Shown here: positions 17,277-25,147 of the stretch, one piece after another | How the letters are laid out: every line of letters begins with the position of its first letter | Numbering within the stretch: position 1 is the stretch's first letter | Source of the DNA: Thermanaerothrix daxensis | Lineage (GTDB): Bacteria > Chloroflexota > Anaerolineae > Anaerolineales > Anaerolineaceae | Reading direction: 5' to 3' | Assembly (NCBI RefSeq): GCF_001306145.1 | Contig: NZ_LGKO01000005.1 | Location: 1-64,000, forward strand | Length of the DNA stretch: 64,000 nt | Made by a program: the position numbers and the translations under genes | The notes under the pieces: model-generated | The model's input: only the letters and a program-made list of their open reading frames with translations | What the model was told of the DNA's origin: nothing | Database searches by the model: none

Positions 17277-18310
17277 GCCTGGAAAATGAGATTTTTGAGC
17301 AGCCCCGAACGTTGCAGCGTTTATTAGATGAGGGCTGGCCGCGCATCCAGGCCATTGCCGAAGGACTTCAGCGCCAGCCGTTTGATTACGTCTTTCTGGC
17401 GGCGCGGGGCACCTCGGATAATGCGGGGCGGTATGCTCAGTACTTGTGGGGGGCGTTCAACCGCCTGCCCATTGCCCTGGCTACCCCCTCGCTCTTCAGC
17501 CTCTATCAATCGCCTCCGCGTTTGAGCGGCGCACTGGTGGTGGGTATTTCACAATCCGGGCGCTCTCCGGATCTTCTCAGTGTCATGCACGAAGCGCGCC
17601 GTCAGGGTTGCCCGACCCTGGCGATCACCAACACGCCCGATTCGCCCCTGGCCCAGGCCGCCGATTTTGTGGTGGATATCCTGGCCGGTCACGAAGAGGC
17701 GGTGGCGGCTACCAAGAGTTACACCGGGGAATTGCTGGCCATTGCCTTGCTCTCTATTGCCCTGGCCGGGGATGCGGAGCGCCTGGCGGTGCTGACTCAT
17801 CTGCCCGAATGGGTGGAAGCCATGCTGGCCCAGCATGCGGCCATTCAACAACTGGCGCAGCGCTACCGCTTCATGGAACAGTGTGTGGTCCTGGGACGCG
17901 GCTTCAACTATGCCACGGCGTTTGAGTGGTCGCTCAAATTGAAGGAACTGTGCTACATTGCGGCAGAGCCCTACTCCTCCGCCGATTTTCAGCACGGCCC
18001 TATTGCACTGGTGGAGCACGGCTATCCGGTGATGGCGGTGGTACCAGCAGGCAGAGTTTACGCCGGTATGTTGGAGTTGCTCCGTTACCTGCGCCATGAG
18101 CGCCACGCCGAACTCCTGGTGCTTTCGGATCAACCCGAGGCGCTGCGCCTGGGGCAGGCAGCCGTGGCGCTCCCCGCCGAAGTGCCCGAATGGCTCACGC
18201 CGCTGGTCAGCATCATTCCGGCGCAATTATTTTGCTACCACCTCAGCGTGGCACGCGGTTTTAGCCCCGAACGTCCGCGCGGCCTGCGCAAGGTAACCGA
18301 GACCGAGTGA
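17273..18310 (+). CDS. SIS-domain glucosamine-6-phosphate deaminase (NagB-II type)
   Basis: The 345-residue protein has two sugar isomerase (SIS) domains like the C-terminal half of GlmS (AARGTSDNAGRY, GISQSGRSPDLL, AATKSYTGELLA, LGRGFNYATAFEWSLKLKEL, FQHGP), but no N-terminal glutaminase domain. This is the layout of NagB-II and of AgaS, which deaminate hexosamine-6-phosphates in catabolism rather than make glucosamine. Overlap by ATGA with nagA supports joint action: deacetylation, then deamination and isomerisation to fructose-6-phosphate. Last gene of the operon. Galactosamine-6-phosphate is the main alternative substrate. Confidence 0.88.
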   Translation: MSLENEIFEQPRTLQRLLDEGWPRIQAIAEGLQRQPFDYVFLAARGTSDNAGRYAQYLWGAFNRLPIALATPSLFSLYQSPPRLSGALVVGISQSGRSPDLLSVMHEARRQGCPTLAITNTPDSPLAQAADFVVDILAGHEEAVAATKSYTGELLAIALLSIALAGDAERLAVLTHLPEWVEAMLAQHAAIQQLAQRYRFMEQCVVLGRGFNYATAFEWSLKLKELCYIAAEPYSSADFQHGPIALVEHGYPVMAVVPAGRVYAGMLELLRYLRHERHAELLVLSDQPEALRLGQAAVALPAEVPEWLTPLVSIIPAQLFCYHLSVARGFSPERPRGLRKVTETE

Positions 18311-18319
18311 AAGGCGAGT

Positions 18320-18345
18320 GCGGGTCAGGGTTGCTCCTGGCCCGC
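18320..18345. terminator. hairpin between the amino-sugar operon and the DUF488 gene
   Basis: GCGGGTCAGG pairs with CCTGGCCCGC (one G-T wobble) around a 6-base loop, just after the stop of the NagB-II-like gene and over the last codons of the convergent gene. There is no T-tract, so its role as terminator is uncertain. Confidence 0.4.
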
Positions 18346-18690
18346 CCGTCGCAATAAGTACTCCCGCAGCGCTACTGCCTGGTTGTGTGCCTCATCCCGC
18401 GCTGCAAACAACAGGGTGACCCGCTGTTCGCGTGCCAGCGCCAGCAGATGTTCCACGGGCTGAGGGTTGGCATCTAACTCGGCAAAGTAGCGGTTCTTGA
18501 AGGCCTCCCAGCGCGCGGGAGCGTGCCCAAACCACTGCCGCAGGGCTGTGCTGGGGGCTACTTCTTTAAGCCACAGGTCGGCGTGCAAGGCCTCGCGCGT
18601 CATTCCGCGCGGCCAGACGCGATCCACCAGGATGCGCACGCCGTCCTCCGCTGTGGCTGGTGCATACACGCGCTTAACCCGAATCTCCAT
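18325..18690 (-). CDS. DUF488 family protein (YeaO-like)
   Basis: The 121-residue protein matches the short DUF488 proteins: RVYAPATAEDGVRILVDRVWPRG at the start, then WLKEVAPSTALRQWFGH and FKNRYFAEL. The function is not established; the family is common in bacteria. The ATG at 18690 is better placed after AGG than the one 9 bases upstream. Single gene, convergent with the amino-sugar operon. Confidence 0.85.
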   Translation of the reverse strand: MEIRVKRVYAPATAEDGVRILVDRVWPRGMTREALHADLWLKEVAPSTALRQWFGHAPARWEAFKNRYFAELDANPQPVEHLLALAREQRVTLLFAARDEAHNQAVALREYLLRRAGQEQP

Positions 18691-18864
18691 GTCATACACC
18701 TGCTTGTAACAAATAGCATAACACTAAAAGAGGCCGGGCATAGGGGTGATTTTTGATGCGGATGTTCGGCATTGGGGGATAGAAAGGGGCGGGGATTTTC
18801 TAATCACCAGTCGGTGGGAGAAGATTGCCGGCCCGATGCGTCCCTGGTTTGGGGTGGATGGGAG

Positions 18865-18870
18865 TATAAT
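18865..18870 (+). promoter_or_regulatory. -10 box of the rarD-like gene
   Basis: TATAAT lies 24 bases before the start codon. No good -35 is visible at the right distance. Confidence 0.4.
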
Positions 18871-18894
18871 CGCCAGAACGTAGAGGAGGAAGCC

Positions 18895-19881
18895 ATGAGA
18901 ACAAAGTTGAACAGCGGTGTGCTCTTCGCCGCAACGGCCTACACGCTGTGGGGCTTTTTTCCGATTTACTTTAAGGCCCTTCAGGGGGTGCCGGCCCTTC
19001 AAGTGCTGGCCCATCGCATCGTGTGGGCTTTCCTCTTTCTGCTCGTTGTGCTGGCTTGGCGAGGAGAGATAGGCCATTTGCGGCGCTTGCTCACCCCACG
19101 CATCGGGCTGAGTTACCTGGGGGCGGGGGTTTTGCTGGCAATCAACTGGCTGACCTATGTTTGGGGGGTCACGGCCGGGTTGATTGTCGAGACCAGCCTG
19201 GGCTATTTCATCAACCCGCTGGTGAGCGTGGTGTTGGGGGTGGTCTTTCTGCGTGAGCGTCTGCGCCCCCTGCAGTGGCTGCCGGTGGGCCTGGCGGCAG
19301 TGGGTGTGACTTACCTGACCCTGGCCTATGGCCGGTTGCCCTGGCTGGCTCTGGTGCTGGCTTTCTCCTTTGGGTTTTATGGGCTGCTCAAGAAATTAGC
19401 GCCGCTAAACGCGCTCCACGGTCTTACCCTGGAAACGGGTAGCGTCTTCCTGCCGGCGCTGGGTTACCTGGTGGCTGTGGAAATTGGCGGTCAGGCAGCG
19501 TTTGGGCATGGGCCGGCCAACCAGACCCTGCTGCTGGCGCTTTCGGGTGCGGTTACGGCCGTACCTCTTTTACTCTTTGCCGGTGGGGCACGGCGTGTGC
19601 CCCTCAGCACGCTGGGGCTGTTGCAGTACATCGCGCCTTCCCTCCAGTTCTTGCTGGGGGTCTTTGTTTACGGCGAGCCGTTCGGAACCAGCCGCTTGGT
19701 GGGCTTCAGTCTGATCTGGCTGGCGCTGGCGCTTTTTTCTGCCGAGAGCGCGCTGGCCCAGCGCCGCCATGTTTCGGCCACCTCCGCCGCGGTTGGCAGT
19801 GGCTATGAATACGCAGAGGGGACGGTTGCCGGCGCCGGCTCTGGGTGCACGGTCACATCCGCATCGGGTAAAAGCGTCTGA
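18895..19881 (+). CDS. rarD: EamA/RarD family transporter
   Basis: The 328-residue protein has ten predicted membrane helices in two EamA repeats. The start (TAYTLWGFFPIYFKAL, HRIVWAF, INWLTYVWGV, ETSLGYFINPL) follows RarD, a drug/metabolite superfamily permease named from a chloramphenicol-sensitivity gene of uncertain substrate. The ATG at 18895 is preceded by GAGGAGG; the longer frame upstream contains the -10 box. The last 79 bases overlap the convergent CDF gene, and about 45 residues after the last helix are low in complexity (Ala, Gly, Ser, Thr). Confidence 0.88.
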   Translation: MRTKLNSGVLFAATAYTLWGFFPIYFKALQGVPALQVLAHRIVWAFLFLLVVLAWRGEIGHLRRLLTPRIGLSYLGAGVLLAINWLTYVWGVTAGLIVETSLGYFINPLVSVVLGVVFLRERLRPLQWLPVGLAAVGVTYLTLAYGRLPWLALVLAFSFGFYGLLKKLAPLNALHGLTLETGSVFLPALGYLVAVEIGGQAAFGHGPANQTLLLALSGAVTAVPLLLFAGGARRVPLSTLGLLQYIAPSLQFLLGVFVYGEPFGTSRLVGFSLIWLALALFSAESALAQRRHVSATSAAVGSGYEYAEGTVAGAGSGCTVTSASGKSV

Positions 19882-20726
19882 ATAGTGCGCTCCACGTCTT
19901 CGGTCAGGGTGTGCACGGCGGTAAAATCCATCTCCGGTGCGACCAGGATATGCACATCCGCGAAGGGCTGGGGGCCGGCATAGCGCAGACGCACGTGGTG
20001 GCAATCCACCACCCCCGGCAAGCGCTCGACGGCTTGTTTGATGGCATTGGCTTTGTCGCGGGGGGCGGCGTCTAGAAGGGCCTGGATGGCACGTTCGCCC
20101 AGTTGCAGGCTGATGTAGATCACGATGAGCGCCACCACCAACGCAGCCATAGCATCCGCCTGGCGCAGGAAACCCAACTGGGGGTGGATCGCGGAAAGTT
20201 TTACCCCGATCAATCCCAAAATTACCACGCTACTACTCCAGATGTCGGTGCTGAAGTGGAGCGCATCGGCTTCTAGGGCCTGGCTGTTGTGCTTGCGAGC
20301 CGCCCGGTAGAGCACGCGCGAGCGGGTGAGATCCACGGCAATGGACACGAACATGACCAGGAAAGCCCAGAACGTGACCTCGATCTCCACATGGCGGAAG
20401 AAGAGCCGTTGCACGGCTTCATAGATGATCCACACACAGGTGATCAGGAGCAGGAGCGTCTCGAAGAGAGCGGAGATGTTTTCGATCTTCCCATGGCCGT
20501 AGAGATGCTGATCGTCGGCGGGCTTGCTGGAAAGGCGCACGGCAAAGAAGGTCATGAGGGCAGCCAGTAAATCCAGTCCTGAGTGGGCGGCTTCGGCCAG
20601 GATGCCCAGACTGCCGGTGCTCACCCCGACAACAAGTTTGAAGGTGGTCAAGCCCACAGCGGCCACTACCGAAGATAGGGCCGCCGCATGTTTTTCGCCA
20701 TCCGCGGTTTGCAGATAGGAGGTCAA
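19803..20726 (-). CDS. cation diffusion facilitator (CDF) metal exporter
   Basis: The 307-residue protein has six predicted membrane helices and a cytoplasmic C-terminal domain. Metal-site motifs are visible in helix 2 (AEAAHSGLDLLAAL) and helix 5 (EADALHFSTDIWSS), and the C-domain has VVDCHHVRLRYAG and VTVHPEP. The family exports zinc, iron, cobalt or manganese in exchange for protons. A GbsR-type regulator gene lies 3 bases upstream on the same strand and probably controls it. The 3' end overlaps the rarD-like gene tail to tail. Confidence 0.9.
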   Translation of the reverse strand: MTSYLQTADGEKHAAALSSVVAAVGLTTFKLVVGVSTGSLGILAEAAHSGLDLLAALMTFFAVRLSSKPADDQHLYGHGKIENISALFETLLLLITCVWIIYEAVQRLFFRHVEIEVTFWAFLVMFVSIAVDLTRSRVLYRAARKHNSQALEADALHFSTDIWSSSVVILGLIGVKLSAIHPQLGFLRQADAMAALVVALIVIYISLQLGERAIQALLDAAPRDKANAIKQAVERLPGVVDCHHVRLRYAGPQPFADVHILVAPEMDFTAVHTLTEDVERTIQTLLPDADVTVHPEPAPATVPSAYS

Positions 20727-20729
20727 GGT

Positions 20730-21206
20730 TCAAGCCTCCGAAGCGGGGGATAGAGGATGAAGTGGAGCCGCGGTCTGCTGGCGGACGCGACGCGCCGCCT
20801 CCATATCGGCAAAGACCGCCGGCAGGCGCGCCTCCAGAGCGGAAAAGAGATCGTGGGCTTCCAGCAGGCGCTGTTGGTTCTCGGGGGTGGGATGAGCGAG
20901 CAGGGTCAGCCCATGCTCTGAAAGCGCGTGCAGGGTACGCAGATGGTCCAGCCATTGTTGCAGGTAGGCAACCCACCCTCCGGGTTTGAAACGGTAGTAG
21001 TCCCGGCGCGCATGTAGCCCGGGCACTTGCTCGATCAGCCCGCGCTCGGCTAACAATCGCACCATCTGGCTGACGGCGCCTTTGCTGGCGTTCAGGGCAG
21101 CGGTCATTTCGCCCAGGGATTGGGCGGGTGGCTCACAAATGAGCAGCCAGGCCAGGATGCGCCCGGCCAGGCGGGGCAGGCCAGCGGCTTCCAGTGCCAG
21201 CGCCAT
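20730..21206 (-). CDS. GbsR/MarR family transcriptional regulator (start uncertain)
   Basis: The 158 residues after the ATG at 21206 contain the winged helix of the GbsR group (GLPRLAGRILAWLLICEPP, ASKGAVSQMVRLLAERGLIE, RDYYRF) and a helical dimerisation tail. The usual family N-terminus continues upstream: the same frame reads GEAQQQFVDA just before this ATG, but has no start codon before a stop. The ATG at 21206 has no Shine-Dalgarno. Either this ATG is used or the gene begins in another frame (ATG at 21282) and has a frameshift. It is cotranscribed with the CDF exporter and probably regulates it. Confidence 0.8.
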   Translation of the reverse strand: MALALEAAGLPRLAGRILAWLLICEPPAQSLGEMTAALNASKGAVSQMVRLLAERGLIEQVPGLHARRDYYRFKPGGWVAYLQQWLDHLRTLHALSEHGLTLLAHPTPENQQRLLEAHDLFSALEARLPAVFADMEAARRVRQQTAAPLHPLSPASEA

Positions 21207-21591
21207 GGCGTCAACAAACTGCTGCTGCGCCTCACCTGGCGCGGTGGTATAGAAGAGGGAGCATGATGCTGCGTTCTTGTTTTCATTGTTTCGTGATTAT
21301 AAAACTTTCCAAACATCGTCAATGGTATTGGGTTCTTGCCTGGCAGGGTCTTTAGCACGATTGGATGGTTTCTCGCCAGGCTGGATGGTCCAGAAGGTCA
21401 TCGCCCCCGACAATGGGATGACCAGGCTGATGCGTACCCAGGGAGGCTCGGCCGGTATTATCAAGGCCATGCTTGCGCAATTGACACAGCGCCGGCAACC
21501 CCGCACCCGCCGGCCTAGTGGGGGCAGCAGGTCGGTGGCTTGCGTGCAAAAAAACAGCACCCCCAAAAAGTCCCTTCATAGCCGGTAGGCC
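21207..21591. other. intergenic stretch with the gbsR promoter
   Basis: On the minus strand TATAAT (21296-21301) follows TTGACG (21317-21322) with a 15-base spacer, a likely if short-spaced promoter of the GbsR-CDF unit. The remaining bases carry only short overlapping frames without family resemblance; I see no gene. Confidence 0.45.
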
Positions 21592-23115
21592 TCAGGGGGT
21601 GTGCTCAAATGTGAGGATCCACAGGTCGCCGTAGCGCTCGCGGGCGCGTGGGGTAAAATGCTCGGAAAGCCAGCGGATGATAGCGTGCTCGGTGTACCCC
21701 ATTTCGTGGTATTCCTGAATGGCCTTCTCAAAGACGATGAACGCCACTGCGTCGCATCCCTGGACGGCGGCCTCAATGGAAGGGGTGGGGAACAGGCCAA
21801 TGGCCGCTTGCGTGGCCGGGGCGTAGGTATCGTTGTGCGAGCCGGGCACATCCGCCAGGAAGGTCTGCGGCAGGTCACGGGCGTAGAAATGGCTGGGGAA
21901 GAAACTCAACTTATTATCGTGCACAATACATAAACGCTTGCTCTCGGAAGCGGCGCGCCGGGAAATCTCCTGCACGCTCTGCATGGCGGCTTGAAAGGGG
22001 GAGCGTGGAAATGCGGCATACCCGGCTTGGTAGAGGAGGCCGCCCAGGCTGCCCACTGTCAACAAAATTCCCAGGAGTACTGCCGGTGCGCGCCGAGTCG
22101 GGTGGGTCAGCACCCGGCTGCAAAAGAGAAAATACACCACCTGGCTGAGCATGAAAGCCCGTGGGACGAAGATAGGGCGCATCAGGTAGGAGGCAATGAA
22201 GAGCAAGGCGGGTGGGAGCAGGCCAGCCGTGAGCAATAACCCTTCTTCGGCCCGACGGGGCTGATAACGCAGTGTCTCAAACACAACCAGCGTCACGCCG
22301 GTAAGGGTGATGAAGAGCGCTCCGCCCAGCCAGAGGGATGGCAGGGGCAGATTGGTGTGGAAGATGACCAGCGCCTGTAAAATTTCCACTACGCCCGGGC
22401 GCGGTGTCCAAAAGGCAGCCTGGATCTTTGCCACTTGCCCCGGCACCAGCCACAGCCAGGGCAGGCTCAGTAGCCCGATCCCCGCCATGGCCCCCAGCCA
22501 GTTACGCAGCAGCCGCCATTCCCGGCGGATGAGTAAAAACACCCCCGGAAAAACCAGGGTGAAGGGCGCCAGGTTGTGGGTGTACATGGCAAGTGCACCC
22601 GTCAGGACCAGCCCTACCCAGGCGCGCCAATCCTGCCGTTGCCCGGCCCGGTGAGCCTGCCAGAGGCGCACAAAGGCCAGGGTGTAGCCTACCAGCATCA
22701 AGGTTAGCAAGGCGTACATGCGCACTTCCTGCGCGTGGTAGACCTGCAACGGTGAAAGGGCTGTCAGCCAGGCGGCTGCCAGGCCGCTTGGGGCGTTCCA
22801 GAGCCGCCGGCCCAGGGCATACACCCCCAGGATGATCGCACAGGAGAGGATCACGTTCAAGCCGCGGATGAAGGCGATGGAATTCCCCAGGTGCAGCCAT
22901 CCATGCAGAAGGAAGTAGTACAGCGGCGGCATGGTGTCTGCCGCCGTGCCCTGGATGATGGCGCTCAAGGGACGCTCGGACAGGAAGATTGAGAAGGCGT
23001 CATCGTACCAAATCCCCCGATCGGCGAGGTGATAGAGGCGCACGCCCACTCCCAGAAGCAAAATGGCTGCCAGCATCCAGCCGTGGGTGTGGGTGGAGCG
23101 TTTATCCGGTTTCAT
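21592..23115 (-). CDS. membrane glycosyltransferase (GT39/GT83-like, PMT_2 fold)
   Basis: The 507-residue protein has about ten membrane helices after a short basic start and a C-terminal outer domain of about 120 residues (from about 385). The first outer loop has the acidic pair Asp38-Asp39 in RGIWYDDAFS, the usual active-site position of C-type transferases that use polyprenyl-phosphate sugars, followed by MPPLYYFLLHGWLHL. It should move a sugar onto a lipid, protein or polysaccharide outside the membrane. It overlaps the upstream GT87-like gene by 14 bases. Donor and acceptor are unknown. Confidence 0.82.
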   Translation of the reverse strand: MKPDKRSTHTHGWMLAAILLLGVGVRLYHLADRGIWYDDAFSIFLSERPLSAIIQGTAADTMPPLYYFLLHGWLHLGNSIAFIRGLNVILSCAIILGVYALGRRLWNAPSGLAAAWLTALSPLQVYHAQEVRMYALLTLMLVGYTLAFVRLWQAHRAGQRQDWRAWVGLVLTGALAMYTHNLAPFTLVFPGVFLLIRREWRLLRNWLGAMAGIGLLSLPWLWLVPGQVAKIQAAFWTPRPGVVEILQALVIFHTNLPLPSLWLGGALFITLTGVTLVVFETLRYQPRRAEEGLLLTAGLLPPALLFIASYLMRPIFVPRAFMLSQVVYFLFCSRVLTHPTRRAPAVLLGILLTVGSLGGLLYQAGYAAFPRSPFQAAMQSVQEISRRAASESKRLCIVHDNKLSFFPSHFYARDLPQTFLADVPGSHNDTYAPATQAAIGLFPTPSIEAAVQGCDAVAFIVFEKAIQEYHEMGYTEHAIIRWLSEHFTPRARERYGDLWILTFEHTP

Positions 23116-24343
23116 CGTGGCTCCTTGCCAACCCTGCCCGCCGTGCCCAGAGCAGCCCGATCAGGCAAAAGAACGGTAACGGCGGGTACATCCATGGCGA
23201 TTCCGTATTTCCCTCCAGAGTAGCAAAAAACAAAACCCAGTGTCCCACAAATAGCAACAGCGCCCATCCCCAGACCCACGCGCGGCCCCATTGTTCTCTG
23301 CGCTCTTCAATGGCTCGGAAGATCAAAAACACGGCCGGTAATAGTGCTGTGTAGTGGGGGGTGGCTGTGCGCAAGGCGATAAGATTGGTGATCGTCAGGG
23401 TTAACAGGGTGGCAAAAAGGAATTTCTCTCGGTCCTTGCCGAGGGCGCGCCACCATTCTACTGCCAGATAGAGGGCGCATCCTGTATGGAGGATGACGTT
23501 GAGCGGTGTTTCCAATCCGGGCACCTGACTGGCAAGGATGGAAAGGGTAGAGCCAATCCGGTTGGTGTAGGAGGGATACTCCAGTAACTGACGCAAAAAT
23601 TGCATTGGCCAGCCAGGAAGCAGCGCCAGCGAGCCGAGCATCAGCAGGGTTAATCCCCCTACCAGCCCGCCCGCGAGGCGCCATCGGCGCGTGGAGAGTG
23701 CCCACAGCAAGACGAAAGGCAGCAGCAGGAAGGTCATCTGAGGTTTGCTGGCAGTGAGGGCCAGCACCAACCCACCTTCCAAATCACGCCTGTGGTAGAT
23801 GAGAGCAATGCCGACTACGATGAGGAATGCATTCAGCCCGGCAAATTGTCCCAGGATGATGGTGCGAATGCCAATATACCCCAAGAGGCCGAAGAGCACC
23901 CACAGCGCCAGCGCCCCACCGCGCGCCCGATACCCTGCCAAACGCAGACTGAGCGGGGTGAGCGCCACCAGGGTTACTTCCAGCACGGTCATCCATAAGG
24001 CCCGCGCCAGTGTGTAATCGAGCAGGCCGAAGGGGGCAAAAAAGAGCATGGAGAAGAGAGGATAGACAAAATGGGCAATATCCTCCCCTTGGCTTGCGTC
24101 AGCAGGGCGCCCATAAATGGCGTATTGCGAAGCCAGGCTGACCCGGTCGTCGTAAGGGCTGAGCCCCTCTTTCAACCACATGTGGGCGCCCATCCAGCGG
24201 GCCAGGAAGTCGTTGCCGCCGGGGTTGGCAAGGGCAAAACGGTAGTTCATCCAGGTCAGGCCGGCCAGGGTGACCAGTACCAGGAGCATGACCCCCAGGT
24301 AGGTCCACAAAGTGGGTTGTGCCGTCCGTGCTTGGGAGGGCAT
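23102..24343 (-). CDS. GT87-like membrane mannosyltransferase-type protein (DUF2029)
   Basis: The protein has about ten membrane helices and resembles the GT87/DUF2029 group: GGNDFLARWMGAHMWLKEGLSPYD in the first outer loop, then YPLFSMLFFAPFGLL and ASKPQMTFLLLPF. Known members transfer mannose from polyprenyl-phosphomannose. The start is uncertain. A promoter at 24364-24392 puts the transcript start near 24357, so ATGs at 24355 (almost leaderless) or 24343 (13-base leader) are possible, while the longest frame begins inside the promoter. First gene of a two-gene unit with the GT39-like protein. Confidence 0.82.
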   Translation of the reverse strand: MPSQARTAQPTLWTYLGVMLLVLVTLAGLTWMNYRFALANPGGNDFLARWMGAHMWLKEGLSPYDDRVSLASQYAIYGRPADASQGEDIAHFVYPLFSMLFFAPFGLLDYTLARALWMTVLEVTLVALTPLSLRLAGYRARGGALALWVLFGLLGYIGIRTIILGQFAGLNAFLIVVGIALIYHRRDLEGGLVLALTASKPQMTFLLLPFVLLWALSTRRWRLAGGLVGGLTLLMLGSLALLPGWPMQFLRQLLEYPSYTNRIGSTLSILASQVPGLETPLNVILHTGCALYLAVEWWRALGKDREKFLFATLLTLTITNLIALRTATPHYTALLPAVFLIFRAIEERREQWGRAWVWGWALLLFVGHWVLFFATLEGNTESPWMYPPLPFFCLIGLLWARRAGLARSHDETG

Positions 24344-24363
24344 GGTTGACCCCATACAGGATG

Positions 24364-24392
24364 ATTCTATCCAAGGTGGGCACATGGGTCAA
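24364..24392 (-). promoter_or_regulatory. promoter of the two-gene glycosyltransferase unit
   Basis: On the minus strand TTGACC (24392-24387) and TAGAAT (24369-24364) have a 17-base spacer. Confidence 0.6.
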
Positions 24393-24542
24393 ACCGGAGT
24401 GTGCGCTGTTCTTGCCAGTGGGTGACCGGGGGTACAGGCCGGCTGTTTGCTTGCGTGGAGGGTGCTCTCAGGTTGTAACTTTTTGTCAGGTGGTGCATCT
24501 AATCAAACGGATTAATTCTCACGCGGAGGGAAAAAGCGAGGT

Positions 24543-24800
24543 ATGAGCACTGGCACGACGTCTCAACCCCGGGTGATTGTATTTTCTACCCCGAACTGCC
24601 CCTTCTGCAACATGGCGAAGCGCTATTTGCGCGAACGGGGCATCAAGTTTCGCGATGTAGATGTCAGCCGCGATGCCGCTGCGGCGCGGGATATGGTGCG
24701 CCGCTCTGGTCAGCAGGGCGTCCCGGTCATTGACATCAATGGCAAAATTGTGGTCGGTTTCGATCGGCCAAAAATTGACCGCCTACTAGGCCTGAAATAA
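24543..24800 (+). CDS. glutaredoxin-like protein (CPFC)
   Basis: The 85-residue thioredoxin-fold protein has the redox motif CPFC in STPNCPFCNMAKRYL and the conserved cis-Pro in GVPVIDINGKIVVGFD. It falls in the small glutaredoxin/NrdH-like group of anaerobes, which is often reduced by thioredoxin reductase rather than by glutathione. It is the first gene of a run with groES and two flavoproteins on the same strand; a thioredoxin reductase 350 bases downstream is a likely partner. GGAGGG lies 12 bases and a weaker GCGAGG nearer before the ATG. Confidence 0.9.
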   Translation: MSTGTTSQPRVIVFSTPNCPFCNMAKRYLRERGIKFRDVDVSRDAAAARDMVRRSGQQGVPVIDINGKIVVGFDRPKIDRLLGLK

Positions 24801-24805
24801 TCCTG

Positions 24806-24811
24806 TATAAT
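24806..24811 (+). promoter_or_regulatory. -10 box before groES
   Basis: TATAAT lies between the glutaredoxin stop and the groES ribosome site. TTGACC at 24775-24780 is too far upstream (25 bases) for a standard promoter. I see no CIRCE element (HrcA operator), which usually marks groE promoters in many phyla. Confidence 0.4.
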
Positions 24812-24835
24812 GAACATACTAAGGAGGTTCTGATT

Positions 24836-25123
24836 ATGAGCGAAACCCTTACCAATCCCCCCATTCAACCCCTGGGTTCACGGGTGCTCATTCGCCCACT
24901 GGATCAGGAAGCACGCACGGCCTCGGGTATCCTGCTCCCCGAGACGGCCAAGGAGAAGCCCCAGACCGGTGTTGTGGTGGCGGTTGGGGACGATGAAGAG
25001 ATCAAGGTGCAGGTGGGCGACAAGGTCATCTTTGCCAAGTACACCGGCACTGAGTTTCGTCATGACGGCACAGAATATTTGATCATGGAAGCCAGTGATA
25101 TTCTGGCCAAGATCACGCAGTAA
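24836..25123 (+). CDS. groES: co-chaperonin GroES, without adjacent groEL
   Basis: The 95-residue protein has the GroES fold throughout: PLGSRVLIRPLDQEARTASG at the start, the mobile loop (about residues 25-40, GILLPETAKEKPQTG), GVVVAVGDDE, VGDKVIFAKYTGTEF and a typical end (YLIMEASDILAKI). It caps GroEL during protein folding. AAGGAGG stands 8 bases before the ATG. No groEL lies within this window, and the gene sits between glutaredoxin and thioredoxin reductase genes, which is unusual. The mobile loop ends in ILLPETA, a normal GroEL-binding string, so it should still work with a GroEL encoded elsewhere. Confidence 0.93.
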   Translation: MSETLTNPPIQPLGSRVLIRPLDQEARTASGILLPETAKEKPQTGVVVAVGDDEEIKVQVGDKVIFAKYTGTEFRHDGTEYLIMEASDILAKITQ

Positions 25124-25147
25124 ACCAGATTTGAAAGGAGGTTGCGC

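Noticed and set aside
21277-21588. Three short frames of 75-103 codons between gbsR and the GT39-like gene
   Set aside because: They overlap each other on both strands, lack good ribosome sites and resemble no family.
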